Source of the DNA: Flavobacterium reichenbachii
GTDB taxonomy: Bacteria; Bacteroidota; Bacteroidia; Flavobacteriales; Flavobacteriaceae
Assembly: GCF_002217435.1 (NCBI RefSeq)
Contig: NZ_MUHF01000011.1
Span: 1-64,000, forward strand
Length of the DNA: 64,000 nt
Direction: 5' to 3'
Positions 17,942 to 27,760 of the stretch are shown one piece after another (position 1 is the stretch's first letter; each line of letters opens with the position of its first letter). Made by a program: the position numbers and the translations under genes. The notes beneath the pieces were generated by a model, which was not told where the DNA came from, ran no database searches, and worked only from the letters and a program-made list of their open reading frames with translations.

Positions 17942-19328
17942 AACAAGAACAGAGAAAATATTCTAGTAAATACAATCGTTTGCTAAAAAGAAAAAGCCTT
18001 TAGATATTACTCTTTAAAAGCTTTTGACTTTTAAAGTTTCTTTTGAAACTAGCAGAGTCCTCTCATCCAGAACCTGTCTTTTGAGATCAATGGTAGCAGT
18101 CTTTCCCAAACTGTCTCAAAAAAAGGTGCACCTATAGGTGCCCTCAGGAAAATTGTTGAGACAATACAGTAGCGGGAAGCATTAAAATATCTAACCAGAT
18201 TATCTTGGATTATTATGATATTTTAAAATACGCATCTTAATTTTTTCTTTTGCATAGCCACTCAAATAAATGCGAAAAAGAATCAATCAAATTAAAAGGT
18301 CTTTTGATATTTGTAGTGAAAAAAAATATATATTTGAAAGTAAATAATGTGTGAAATTTATCACACATATCAACCCAAATTTATTTAGACTAGGTATTAC
18401 AAATGTTGGCGACATTCTGAATAGGTTCTGCTTTAAAAATTTAGTTTTGTATTTGAGCAATAGAGCAGCAGTTTTATTTCAGATGGTTTTTAGTTTGATT
18501 TGACCGATTATGGGAAAGATAGCTTGAAAGGTTTGTTTAGTAAATGGGAGATTATTAAAAAGTTAGTTAATTAGTTATTTTTTTGTTTTAGAATGTTTGT
18601 ATTTGTGATCTGTGTTTTCTTCAGTTTTTCCTCTTTTTAAGGTAGATATGTGTAAATTTTTGTTGCTTGGTAATTAATTTTTAAATCGCTGTTATGATTA
18701 TAGAAAATACTTTAGAATCAAGTACTAGTCTTAAATTAATAGTTTGGCTACATATCAAAACGAGAATTTTAAAATTCATTATAATAAAGATATTTTTAAA
18801 TCACGGCATCATTCCTAGCTTGCATTATTGATAATTTTTGAATTAATATGTATTAGGTGAAAAATTAACGAATTGTTAGTAATCTTTGAAAGAATTGGAT
18901 AGGTTTTTATTTAAAAAATAAAAATACAGTATTTGAAATTAACTATTTAAGTATTTAACCCTTGTGTTAGCCTGACTTCAGCTATATTATTACGTTTTTA
19001 GTTATTTTTTAATTGTTTTCTCAAAAAGTTAAAGTGTTAATGAAAAGTAAAAATAAAAAGAGGGATTTTGTAGGAAAATAAAATTAAAAAAAACAATATT
19101 TGCTTATAAAACGAAATTTTAAAAGACTTTTCTCTCGATAAAAAATCTAAATAAATTTAAATTTTTGTCAAAACCGAAAGTCTAACAAATTATCCTTGAA
19201 ACATATGTTTATATTCAGATAAATATAGAAATAAATTATAGAATCTACTTAAAGAATATATTAAAGTTTTAAACATTGGTTTTAAAAAGAACAATCACAA
19301 TCTTATAGTAATAATCTAATTATAATAT
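17942..19328. other. 1.4-kb A/T-rich gap with degenerate remnants
   Basis: No gene is supported. CTTTAAAAG/CTTTTAAAG (18012-18020 and 18028-18036) is a stem-loop behind the toxin gene. GCACCTATAGGTGC (18128-18141) is a perfect 14-bp palindrome. The stretch near 18171-18215 resembles 14871-14920 (AGCGGGAAGCATT, ATATCTAACC) and is probably the second copy of a decayed element. The last 900 bp are very A/T-rich and may include the leader of the RHS-type gene. Confidence 0.6.
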
Positions 19329-22300
19329 ATGAATAAATTTTTACCTTTTTTTTTCTTTTTTCTTTTAAAGGCAGGTTATGGACAGAATATGCCAGTAATT
19401 ACCCCTTTAAACCCAAACCAGGCTGAAATAAGTAAATATGCGTCAATGCCTCTAGGGACATTTACAGGAATTCCCCAAATAAGTATTCCTTTATACAATA
19501 TCGAAACACCAAACTTTAATTTTCCATTATCAATGAGTTACCACGCCGGTGGAAATAAGGTTGATGCCTTGGCATCTGATGTTGGATTAGGTTGGTCTCT
19601 ACAAACTATTCCTTCAATTACTCGAAGTGTTAATGGTATTGAAGACGAACATGCACAGGGATTTTTCAATAATTGGAATTACGCCTGGGGTTCGGGTGAA
19701 ACATTTTTAGATTATTATCAAACTGATTTTGATTCTTATTCAGCAAAATTGTTTAGAGCATTTGCATACAACAATCCATATACTACCGATTTAGGCCCAG
19801 ACGTTTTCTATTACAACTTGCCTGGTGAAAGTGGCAGGTTTATGTATGATAGATCGTCTAATCAATTTATAACATTTCCGAAATCTAATATAAAAATAAT
19901 TAAAATACAGAATGGTTTTACTAGTGAATCTCTTAGTTTTAAAATAATAGCGACAGATGGTACCATTTTTATTTTTGATATTCATGAAAAGGGATTTGAA
20001 ATATTTAATCAAAATGCCGGCAGAGAAATTACAACATCCTGGAAGCCTTCAGTAATGATGTCTGCAAATCAAAAAGATTCGATAACTTTTGAATATAATG
20101 ATGAATATTATGATAATCCAGTTCTTATTCCTGAAAAGAAAACATTTAGTGATGAGTATGGAGGAGAAGGTCATTATCAAGAAACTCTTATAGCTTCACC
20201 CTGGACGCAGTTTGTAAGACATAACTTAAAAGTAATTTCTAAAATTAATTTTAAAAATGGTTACGTAGTATTTACTAAAAATTCGAGTGTACGTGAAGAT
20301 TTAGTGAAAAAAGAAATTACTAATATGGTCGTAGACCCAAAGGGTTATAGTTTAAATAATGTAAAAATATTTAATAAAAATGACTTTTTAATAAAGCAGT
20401 TTGATTTTAAGTATAAATACATTTCTAATTCATTGATTACTATGGCTAAACCAGAAGGAAAGTGGATGTTATTGACTTCTATTGAAGAAAAACCAAACAG
20501 CCAAAATGGTAATGCTTTAGTTTATTATTTTTCTTACAATGAGAATAATGTTCCTTCTTCCAGAAGGAGTTATGGAAAGGATTATTGGGGGTTATATAAT
20601 GGGGTAGAAAACAACGAAAAACTTCTTCCTACAGTTGTTTTTCAAGGAGGTAATTATGATGGAGCCAATAGGGATGTAAATCCATACCTTTCTACATTCG
20701 CTATTTTAAAAGAAATTAAATACCCAACAGGCGGAAGTACTGAATATGATTTTGAAAGTAATATGATTGATTTTGACAGCAGTTATCTTCCACCAACATT
20801 TAGTAAGGATGAAAATAGTAATACGTACGTAGGAGGTTTAAGGATTAAAGAGGTTAGAAATTATAGTGATGTCTTTTCCTTACCTACTACAAGGTTAAAG
20901 TATAAATATACAAAGAGTTATGCTTCTAAAAAATCTTCAGGATTATTATTTAACGATAACTTTTTTCCTGACATACCAGAAGGTGTACAAAATTTAGTTG
21001 CGACTTTAAAGTGGCTTGGGTATGATTTTTTTCTTCAAAATGCCCCAGCTCCATATTTTTATAATGCTGTGGTTATTAAATCTAATCCAACTGTGCAAGG
21101 TGTTGATTTTAGTCAAACTAATGCTATTGGTTATGAAAATGTAATTGTAGAAAGGGATAGTCTTGGAGTTACTTCAGGATATACGGAGTACAAATACTCA
21201 GTCAGTCAGAATGTGTATTCACAGCAACGTCATCAGTCAGGTAATACTTTGAAAATGGTTGCTTTTAATCAAGGAGAAGCTGATTGGGGTAATCTATTAC
21301 AGACAAATATTTACAAGAAAAAAGCTAATGATCATGTTTTAGTTCAGAAAAAAAATAATCTGTACGATGATGGCTCTGGTTTGGGTGGAGTTTTATTTAC
21401 AGAATTCAGAAAAAAAATAGTCAATAATTTGACCTTTTTAAATGAAAATTTTGATCCAATTTCAGCAGATGTAATTTATAATCACGTTAATGGTTATCAT
21501 TATTCTGCATATGAAAATTTCGAAGATCTTGTAAATGATAAAATATATACTAAAGATGAATATACGGTTTATGTTGCAAATACATTTAAAAAGAATTTAT
21601 TAAGCGAAGAAACAGTAGATTTTTTCAATAATGATTCTATAGCAGTAAAGACTAATTATTTTTATAATAATTATAATCAATTAATAAGAAAGAAAAGTAA
21701 AAATAGTTCAGGAAAACTGCAGTCAGTTGTTACAAAACATCCACTGGATATCGATATTAATTCTGCATCGCAGGCTGAACTAGCATTAATAGAGAAAAAT
21801 GTAATTGATATTCCTATTGAAAGCGCTTCCTATATAGAAAGAAATTCAAATCAAGAAGAGAGACTTTCGCTGTTGAAAACGCAGTACAATGTATGGCCTC
21901 AAAATTTAGTTCTGCCTGGTGTAGTGCAAAGCTCAAAAGGAGCTGATAACTTAGAGAATAGAGTTGTTTATAATAATTATGATAGTTATGGCAATGTTGA
22001 GGAAGTGTCAAAAGAAAATGGGACACACATTATTTACCTGTGGGGATATAATAAACAGTATCCTATAGCAAAGCTTGAAAATGCTGTACGTTCGGCTGTT
22101 TTAGCTAATTTATCGGGACATAATACTCTGGAAGGATATACAGAAACTGATATTGTACAAATTGAAAATTTAAGATCGTCTCTGGTTGATGCGATGATCA
22201 CTACATATGCTTATAAGCCTTTGGTCGGAGTCATTTCGGTTACAGATCCAAAAGGATACAAAGTTAGTTATGAATATGACCAATTTAATCGTCTTAAGAC

Positions 22301-22940
22301 TACAAGGGATAAGGATAATAACATACTTTCTAATACTGAATATAATTATAAGGATATATTACCGCCCTTGGAAATTAAGATCAGCAGTTCTCAAAACAAA
22401 GCTATTGCTGGAGATATGCTGACATTTACAGCAGTTCCAGCTTCAGGATCAGGAAATTATTCATTTAAATGGACAGTAAGTAATAAAAATTTGAATCAAG
22501 TATTTACTACAACTACAGGATCTTTAAATATTACTTCAACAACTGCTCACGAACCGGGTTTTACAGTTATTTGTGAAGTAAAAGACATTACTACACAGGA
22601 TTTCGCTGTTTCTTATCCAGTAAAAGTTGAATTGTTTAAAATGATGGAAGTACCGGATATTTTTCAAGAACAAAAGGGAAGAATTTTTAATTTAGGAGAA
22701 CAGGTTGTGCTTAGAATAAACAGTAATAATATAATAAATGGTTCAGGGCAGTATGAATTTACATGGGAAAAACAAGTCCAGAACTACAGCATCCATACTT
22801 CTTCGGCCAGTGCTGTAGCGTATACTATTGATCAATACTGCTGTCCTTATTTTGGAGTTTTATGTAAAATTAAAGATTTAGTGACTGGCCAGGAGGTATT
22901 TAAAACAATAAATGTTACAGATATTGCGGGCTGTCCTTAA
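19329..22940 (+). CDS. Exported RHS-related protein, first of a pair
   Basis: 1203 residues with a signal peptide (MNKFLPFFFFFLLKAGYG). The N-terminal part is the RHS/SpvB-like beta-propeller opening seen in Bacteroidota RHS proteins (MPLGTFTGIPQISIPLYNIE, FPLSMSYHAGGNKVDALASDVGLGWSL). YD-type repeats appear later (VVYNNYDSYGNVEEVSKENG, GVISVTDPKGYKVSYEYDQFNRLKTTRDKDNN at about 970-1000). The last 190 residues are Ig/PKD-like (LTFTAVPASGSGNYSFKW). It has no RHS core or toxin tip of its own. It stands 154 bp before the RHS-core protein, an arrangement that recurs in Flavobacteria, so the two are likely exported together. Confidence 0.85.
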   Translation: MNKFLPFFFFFLLKAGYGQNMPVITPLNPNQAEISKYASMPLGTFTGIPQISIPLYNIETPNFNFPLSMSYHAGGNKVDALASDVGLGWSLQTIPSITRSVNGIEDEHAQGFFNNWNYAWGSGETFLDYYQTDFDSYSAKLFRAFAYNNPYTTDLGPDVFYYNLPGESGRFMYDRSSNQFITFPKSNIKIIKIQNGFTSESLSFKIIATDGTIFIFDIHEKGFEIFNQNAGREITTSWKPSVMMSANQKDSITFEYNDEYYDNPVLIPEKKTFSDEYGGEGHYQETLIASPWTQFVRHNLKVISKINFKNGYVVFTKNSSVREDLVKKEITNMVVDPKGYSLNNVKIFNKNDFLIKQFDFKYKYISNSLITMAKPEGKWMLLTSIEEKPNSQNGNALVYYFSYNENNVPSSRRSYGKDYWGLYNGVENNEKLLPTVVFQGGNYDGANRDVNPYLSTFAILKEIKYPTGGSTEYDFESNMIDFDSSYLPPTFSKDENSNTYVGGLRIKEVRNYSDVFSLPTTRLKYKYTKSYASKKSSGLLFNDNFFPDIPEGVQNLVATLKWLGYDFFLQNAPAPYFYNAVVIKSNPTVQGVDFSQTNAIGYENVIVERDSLGVTSGYTEYKYSVSQNVYSQQRHQSGNTLKMVAFNQGEADWGNLLQTNIYKKKANDHVLVQKKNNLYDDGSGLGGVLFTEFRKKIVNNLTFLNENFDPISADVIYNHVNGYHYSAYENFEDLVNDKIYTKDEYTVYVANTFKKNLLSEETVDFFNNDSIAVKTNYFYNNYNQLIRKKSKNSSGKLQSVVTKHPLDIDINSASQAELALIEKNVIDIPIESASYIERNSNQEERLSLLKTQYNVWPQNLVLPGVVQSSKGADNLENRVVYNNYDSYGNVEEVSKENGTHIIYLWGYNKQYPIAKLENAVRSAVLANLSGHNTLEGYTETDIVQIENLRSSLVDAMITTYAYKPLVGVISVTDPKGYKVSYEYDQFNRLKTTRDKDNNILSNTEYNYKDILPPLEIKISSSQNKAIAGDMLTFTAVPASGSGNYSFKWTVSNKNLNQVFTTTTGSLNITSTTAHEPGFTVICEVKDITTQDFAVSYPVKVELFKMMEVPDIFQEQKGRIFNLGEQVVLRINSNNIINGSGQYEFTWEKQVQNYSIHTSSASAVAYTIDQYCCPYFGVLCKIKDLVTGQEVFKTINVTDIAGCP

Positions 22941-23094
22941 GAAATGAAGATTAAAAAGGTACAGTTTTTTAATGCCTTTAGCACAAAACTATCTTATGTA
23001 GATTTAAATCAGATTTACGGTTTAATCCACTTAAGAACGTTTAAAACTATTTCATTTTTTATAAAGCAATATTAAAAGTAAGCTAACGATTTAT

Positions 23095-26000
23095 ATGAAA
23101 AAAATAATTTATCTATTTTTAGTTTTGGCGCCTTTTCTAATGGCGGGCCAAACTGTTACAGAAAATTTTATAAAGACAACGCAGTATAAAATTCCCAGCC
23201 AAACTGTGATAAGTAATCCTTCGGCTTCTCAGGCTACCCAGAATATTACCTATTTTGACGGACTGGGAAGACCTATCCAGCAAGTTGCAGCTCAGCAATC
23301 CAATTCAGGAAATGATATTATTACCCATATCAAATACGATGGATTTGGCAGGCAGGTTGAGGAATATCTTCCGTTTAAATCTTCCAATGCCAATATGGCT
23401 TTTGATCCCCTTGCAGAAACAAATGTATTGTCTTATTATGCAAACCCTAATCCTGCCGTTAACGGAAATCCATCACAGGAGGCTACAACAAATCCTTTTA
23501 GCCGAAAAGAACTGGAAGCATCCCCTCTTAATCGCGTCTTGAAACAGGCTGCACCGGGCAACGACTGGAAATCCGGATCAGGGCATGAAATAAAAATGGA
23601 CTATCAGGCTAACACAGCCAATGAAGTGATATTATTTACGGCCAGTACTACCTGGAATGCCAATCTGGGATTATACTCTATAACACTTTCCGGTAATGGA
23701 TACTATGCAGCCAATGAGCTTTATAAAACCATTACCTATGATGAGAATACTGCCCCTGTGCCTTCTGAGACCAACGGATCAACAGTTGAATTTAAAAACA
23801 AGGAAGGACAGGTTATCCTGAAAAGAACCTATGGAACTGTTGGAACCGGAACTGTCAACGAAAAACATGATACTTATTATGTCTATGATGTTTATGGAAA
23901 TCTGACGTATGTAATTCCGCCCAAGGCAGCTGATTTAATTGGTACAATAGCAAGTGAGGCTGATCTCACATCAACAGCAGTAGTTAGCTCAGGTAACACT
24001 TTGAATCTCAGGGCAACCAATTCCATTACATTAAAAGACGGATTCCATGCCCAGTCAGGCAGTGTTTTTTCGGCGGTTATAGATAACAGCAGTCAAAGTG
24101 TTCTGGATAATCTATGTTACCAGTATAAATACGACTACCGTAATCGATTGGTAGAGAAAAAACTACCGGGCAAGCAATGGGAATTTATCGTTTATGATAA
24201 GCTCGACAGGCCTGTCGCGACAGGACCTGCCAACTCTCCTTTTTCGGATATCACATCCGATGGATGGGTCATTACAAAATATGATGCTTTTAGCCGTCCG
24301 GTATATACCGGCTGGACGAATGGGACTGCTGCTACTACTGCCGGAAGAACAGCATTACAATCTGCCCAGAACGATCCTGCCCTTAGCGTCATTAATGAGG
24401 GCAAGCAAACCAGTGGAAGTCTTGACAGTATAGCTGCCTATTACAGTAATGTCGTAGCTCCTACGAGTTTCAAACTCCTTACCGTTAACTATTATGATAA
24501 TTATACTTTTCCAAGCACACCCGCAATTGCAATACCAACAAGTGTAGAAGGACAGGATATTTTAACAACTACAAAAGGCCTCACAACAGCTTCCTGGACA
24601 AGAATACTAACCACAAGTGGTGTTGCCTTGGGAGAAACTACTGCCACTTTTTATGATGCCAAGGCAAGACCTGTTCGCATCTTTACGCAAAACTATCTGG
24701 GTGGTTATACTTATACAGACAGCAAACTGGATGCTTTTTCGGGACAATTGCAATATAGCATTACAAGACATAAAAGGACAGCCTCGAATGCTGAGCTCAT
24801 GACAAAAGATGCTTTTACCTACTCGCCTCAGGATCGTTTGCTTACACAGACACATCAGATTAATGGAGGTGCAATTGAACTTATTGCCGACAATACCTAT
24901 GATGAACTGGGTCAGTTGATTTCTAAAAAAGTAGGTAACAATATTCAAAATATTAATTACACATATAATATCCGTGGATGGCTGAAAGACATCAATAATG
25001 TAAATGCACTTACCCAAGGTAGCGATCCTAAAGATTTATTTGCTTTTAAGATCAATTATAATCTGCCAACTTCCGCAATTTCCGATGTAAAACCATTATA
25101 CAACGGAAACATATCGGAAACCTATTGGGCAACCAATTCTGATGCAGGGATTATAAGATCTTATGGGTATCGTTACGACAATTTAAACCGACTCAAAGAT
25201 GCCGTGTTTAAAAATGCAGATGCCCTGACCAATACCTATAATGAGGCATTAATTTATGATAAAAACGGAAACATCCTAAGCTTAAAACGTAATGGAGTAA
25301 ATAGTGGAAGTTTTGCTCTTATTGATGACTTAACATACAGTTATGCAAACACTAATAACAGCAATCAGCTTATGATGGTGGTCGATAATGCCCCGGCAGC
25401 TTCCAAGGCAGTCGGTTTTCTGGACAGCGCTTCAAATGCGGCGGATGATTACAGCTATGATGCCAATGGTAACATGATAAAGGACAACAACAAAAACATT
25501 GCCTCTATCGCCTATAATCACTTAAACCTGCCGGTTAAAATTACCTTTGCCTCGAGTGGGAATATTGAGTATATTTACAATGCAGCAGGGCAGAAGGTGC
25601 AGAAAATCGTTAATGAAACAGCAAAACCTGTCATAACAACAGATTATTTGGGAGGTTACCAGTATGAGAATGCGACATTGAAATTTTTCCCGACAACTGA
25701 GGGCTATGTAGAACCTTCTGGAAGTTCTTATAAATATGTATACCAATATAAGGATCATCTGGGCAACATCCGCTTGAGTTATGATAAAAATCTTGTCATT
25801 CAGGAAGAAAACAACTATTACGCTTTTGGACTCAAACACGAAGGCTATAACAATGTAAAAAATGGTGTAGAGAATAAGTATAAGTACAACGGCAAGGAGC
25901 TTCAGGATGAGCTGGGGCTTAACATGTATGACTATGGAGCACGTAATTATGATCCAGTTTTAGGACGTTGGATGAACATTGATCCTTTATCTGAAAAAGG

Positions 26001-26757
26001 TAGAAGATGGTCTCCTTATGCTTATTGTTATGATAATCCTATTATATTTATTGATCCTGATGGTATGTATGCTACTCCTCCTGATTGGTATATTGATGAA
26101 AGGTCAGGAAAACTCTTAGGACAGGATGGAGCTGAAACAAATAATGTTAGAATTATTAATGCAAATAATTTTAACGATATTAAAGAAGCAAATGGTGGTT
26201 CTACTAAATCAGCAGAAGCAACTGCTCAATTACAAAACTCAGATGTAAGTAAGACGGTTACGGTTAATGACACACAAATTCAGCAAGAACTGCAAGCTGT
26301 GGGAGATCAGTCACGTAAAATTGAGCAACAAACTTATATTGTTTTGGATAGAGATAAAGCAGAAGTTAAAGCTGTAAGAGGCGCTCCAGGAGTTGACGGA
26401 GAAACCACTATGTCATATAACACTATTACAACTAAAGACGCTGAATACAATACTGTAGGTGGAAATTTGCTTTTAGGTCAGGCTCATGGACATAATAAAA
26501 CACAAAAAAGTGGTATGGAAAATGGAGTAGGAACATCAACAGTGGACAAGAATACAGCCGCAAGTTCGGGTGTGACAATTTATGCAATTGAAGCTTATGA
26601 TGCAGTAGTGGGCGGACAATCTAATATTAGTAGAGTTACACCAGCCGGGACAGCAACAACAAATATAGGGAAAACTAAAGGTTATGGCGGAACAGGAGAA
26701 GGGACTTTTAATGTGGGTTTAGATACATTAAATAGGTGGAGTGGTATTGGTAAATAA
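23095..26757 (+). CDS. DUF6443/RHS-core polymorphic toxin with JAB-like C-terminal tip
   Basis: 1220 residues. A signal peptide (MKKIIYLFLVLAPFLMAG) and a DUF6443 N-terminus (QNITYFDGLGRPIQQVA) come first. An inserted coathanger-type segment (NSITLKDGFHAQSGS, about 305-320) and YD repeats follow. The RHS core occupies about 860-990 (YQYKDHLGNIRLSY, YNGKELQDELGLNMYDYGARNYDP, ending DPDGM). Residues about 991-1220 are a variable tip, visibly more A/T-rich than the core. Within it AHGHN (H1131, H1133) and STVD (S1148, D1151) match the H-x-H...S-x-x-D pattern of JAB/DUF4329 metalloproteases, although the usual Pro after the second His is Asn. A peptidase activity is therefore suggested, not proven. 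Confidence 0.88.
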   Translation: MKKIIYLFLVLAPFLMAGQTVTENFIKTTQYKIPSQTVISNPSASQATQNITYFDGLGRPIQQVAAQQSNSGNDIITHIKYDGFGRQVEEYLPFKSSNANMAFDPLAETNVLSYYANPNPAVNGNPSQEATTNPFSRKELEASPLNRVLKQAAPGNDWKSGSGHEIKMDYQANTANEVILFTASTTWNANLGLYSITLSGNGYYAANELYKTITYDENTAPVPSETNGSTVEFKNKEGQVILKRTYGTVGTGTVNEKHDTYYVYDVYGNLTYVIPPKAADLIGTIASEADLTSTAVVSSGNTLNLRATNSITLKDGFHAQSGSVFSAVIDNSSQSVLDNLCYQYKYDYRNRLVEKKLPGKQWEFIVYDKLDRPVATGPANSPFSDITSDGWVITKYDAFSRPVYTGWTNGTAATTAGRTALQSAQNDPALSVINEGKQTSGSLDSIAAYYSNVVAPTSFKLLTVNYYDNYTFPSTPAIAIPTSVEGQDILTTTKGLTTASWTRILTTSGVALGETTATFYDAKARPVRIFTQNYLGGYTYTDSKLDAFSGQLQYSITRHKRTASNAELMTKDAFTYSPQDRLLTQTHQINGGAIELIADNTYDELGQLISKKVGNNIQNINYTYNIRGWLKDINNVNALTQGSDPKDLFAFKINYNLPTSAISDVKPLYNGNISETYWATNSDAGIIRSYGYRYDNLNRLKDAVFKNADALTNTYNEALIYDKNGNILSLKRNGVNSGSFALIDDLTYSYANTNNSNQLMMVVDNAPAASKAVGFLDSASNAADDYSYDANGNMIKDNNKNIASIAYNHLNLPVKITFASSGNIEYIYNAAGQKVQKIVNETAKPVITTDYLGGYQYENATLKFFPTTEGYVEPSGSSYKYVYQYKDHLGNIRLSYDKNLVIQEENNYYAFGLKHEGYNNVKNGVENKYKYNGKELQDELGLNMYDYGARNYDPVLGRWMNIDPLSEKGRRWSPYAYCYDNPIIFIDPDGMYATPPDWYIDERSGKLLGQDGAETNNVRIINANNFNDIKEANGGSTKSAEATAQLQNSDVSKTVTVNDTQIQQELQAVGDQSRKIEQQTYIVLDRDKAEVKAVRGAPGVDGETTMSYNTITTKDAEYNTVGGNLLLGQAHGHNKTQKSGMENGVGTSTVDKNTAASSGVTIYAIEAYDAVVGGQSNISRVTPAGTATTNIGKTKGYGGTGEGTFNVGLDTLNRWSGIGK

Positions 26758-26774
26758 CTATTAATTTAAACATT

Positions 26775-27278
26775 ATGAAAAATATAATTAATCTAGGCTT
26801 TTTATTTTTATTTACTGGTTGTTCATCAATTAATACAAAAGATATAATTCCGTACTTTATAGGTTTTGATGCTGAGAAATCAATTTACGAAGAAGTTTCT
26901 AAATCCACAGAAAAAGATGTTGTTTTCTATATAGAACATCTTGCAGATACAACTTTAAAATTTCATTTGATAAATTCAAGAGATAATGATTTTTTAATAA
27001 CAAATAGAAAACTCTTTATAAATGATAGGTTTTATCCAGTGATTTTTGATACTGATTATTTATTTTATTCAGAAATAAAGAATGGTCATCCAATTATTTC
27101 TTTTGAAGTAAAAAAAAATACTTATGAAGATATTAGTATACCAAGTATTGAGGAAAGAGAGAAGAACATTGAGTTATATGGATATAAAAAAAAACTCCTT
27201 ATAATTGATAATAGTATCTATTGGGTTGTTGATAAAAAAGGGAAATTATTGCACACTAATTCAATTAACAAAAAATAA
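26775..27278 (+). CDS. Lipoprotein, candidate immunity protein for the RHS tip
   Basis: 167 residues with a lipoprotein signal (MKNIINLGFLFLFTGC, lipobox at Cys16) and an A/T-rich coding sequence like the toxin tip. No domain is recognised. It starts 17 bp after the RHS stop, the standard place of an immunity gene. A membrane-anchored immunity protein would fit a toxin that acts in the periplasm or envelope. This is inference from position and composition. Confidence 0.6.
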   Translation: MKNIINLGFLFLFTGCSSINTKDIIPYFIGFDAEKSIYEEVSKSTEKDVVFYIEHLADTTLKFHLINSRDNDFLITNRKLFINDRFYPVIFDTDYLFYSEIKNGHPIISFEVKKNTYEDISIPSIEEREKNIELYGYKKKLLIIDNSIYWVVDKKGKLLHTNSINKK

Positions 27279-27353
27279 TAGTGTGCAAAAAGTGAAACCA
27301 TTTCTTTTTGAGGTAGTGTTCCAGAATAGGCATTTTTATAAAGTAATGGGTAG

Positions 27354-27650
27354 TGTATCAGATTAAGAGACGGAGATGTAAAGCTTATATTATTTGAATG
27401 GAATAAAAAAGATACCGCAACTGTCGATAACAGAAAGTTCAAATCAATTTTTACTAATTTGGAAAAAAGAATCTCCGAAAAAATCGGACAATATTCATCG
27501 AAAAGAATTGTAAGTGAAAAAGTAAAAAATGGCAAGACTTACAGAGATGAAGTTAAATGGAAAACTTCCGAATTAAATGCTTATTTATTTAGATTTGGAG
27601 ACAGAAATAACCAATTTAATCAAATTAGATTGTCAATATATAAAGATTAA
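27354..27650 (+). pseudogene. 5'-truncated gene fragment, probable orphan toxin-locus remnant
   Basis: An open frame of about 98 codons without a proper start (GDVKLILFEWNKKDTATVDN ... FGDRNNQFNQIRLSIYKD, stop 27648-27650); a TTG at 27459 is the only possible start-like codon. The protein-like composition suggests the 3' end of a former gene. Its place behind the immunity gene is where displaced tips and immunity genes accumulate in RHS loci. The original function is unknown. Confidence 0.5.
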
Positions 27651-27722
27651 GAAATAATAATGACAATGGCTGCTAAATAAAGTGGGCAATGTGATTATAG
27701 ATTTCCTTCCTAAAATTAAAAA

Positions 27723-27760
27723 AATAGTTAAGGGTGCACTTTTTTGCACCCTTAACTATT
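27723..27760. terminator. Strong bidirectional terminator
   Basis: AATAGTTAAGGGTGCA (27723-27738) pairs perfectly over 16 bp with TGCACCCTTAACTATT (27745-27760) around CTTTTT. It separates the forward RHS locus from the reverse relaxase gene, whose stop codon begins immediately after it. Confidence 0.85.

Noticed and set aside
19329..26757. Type VI secretion effector interpretation of the RHS proteins
   Set aside because: Both have Sec signal peptides and neither has PAAR or VgrG-like domains.
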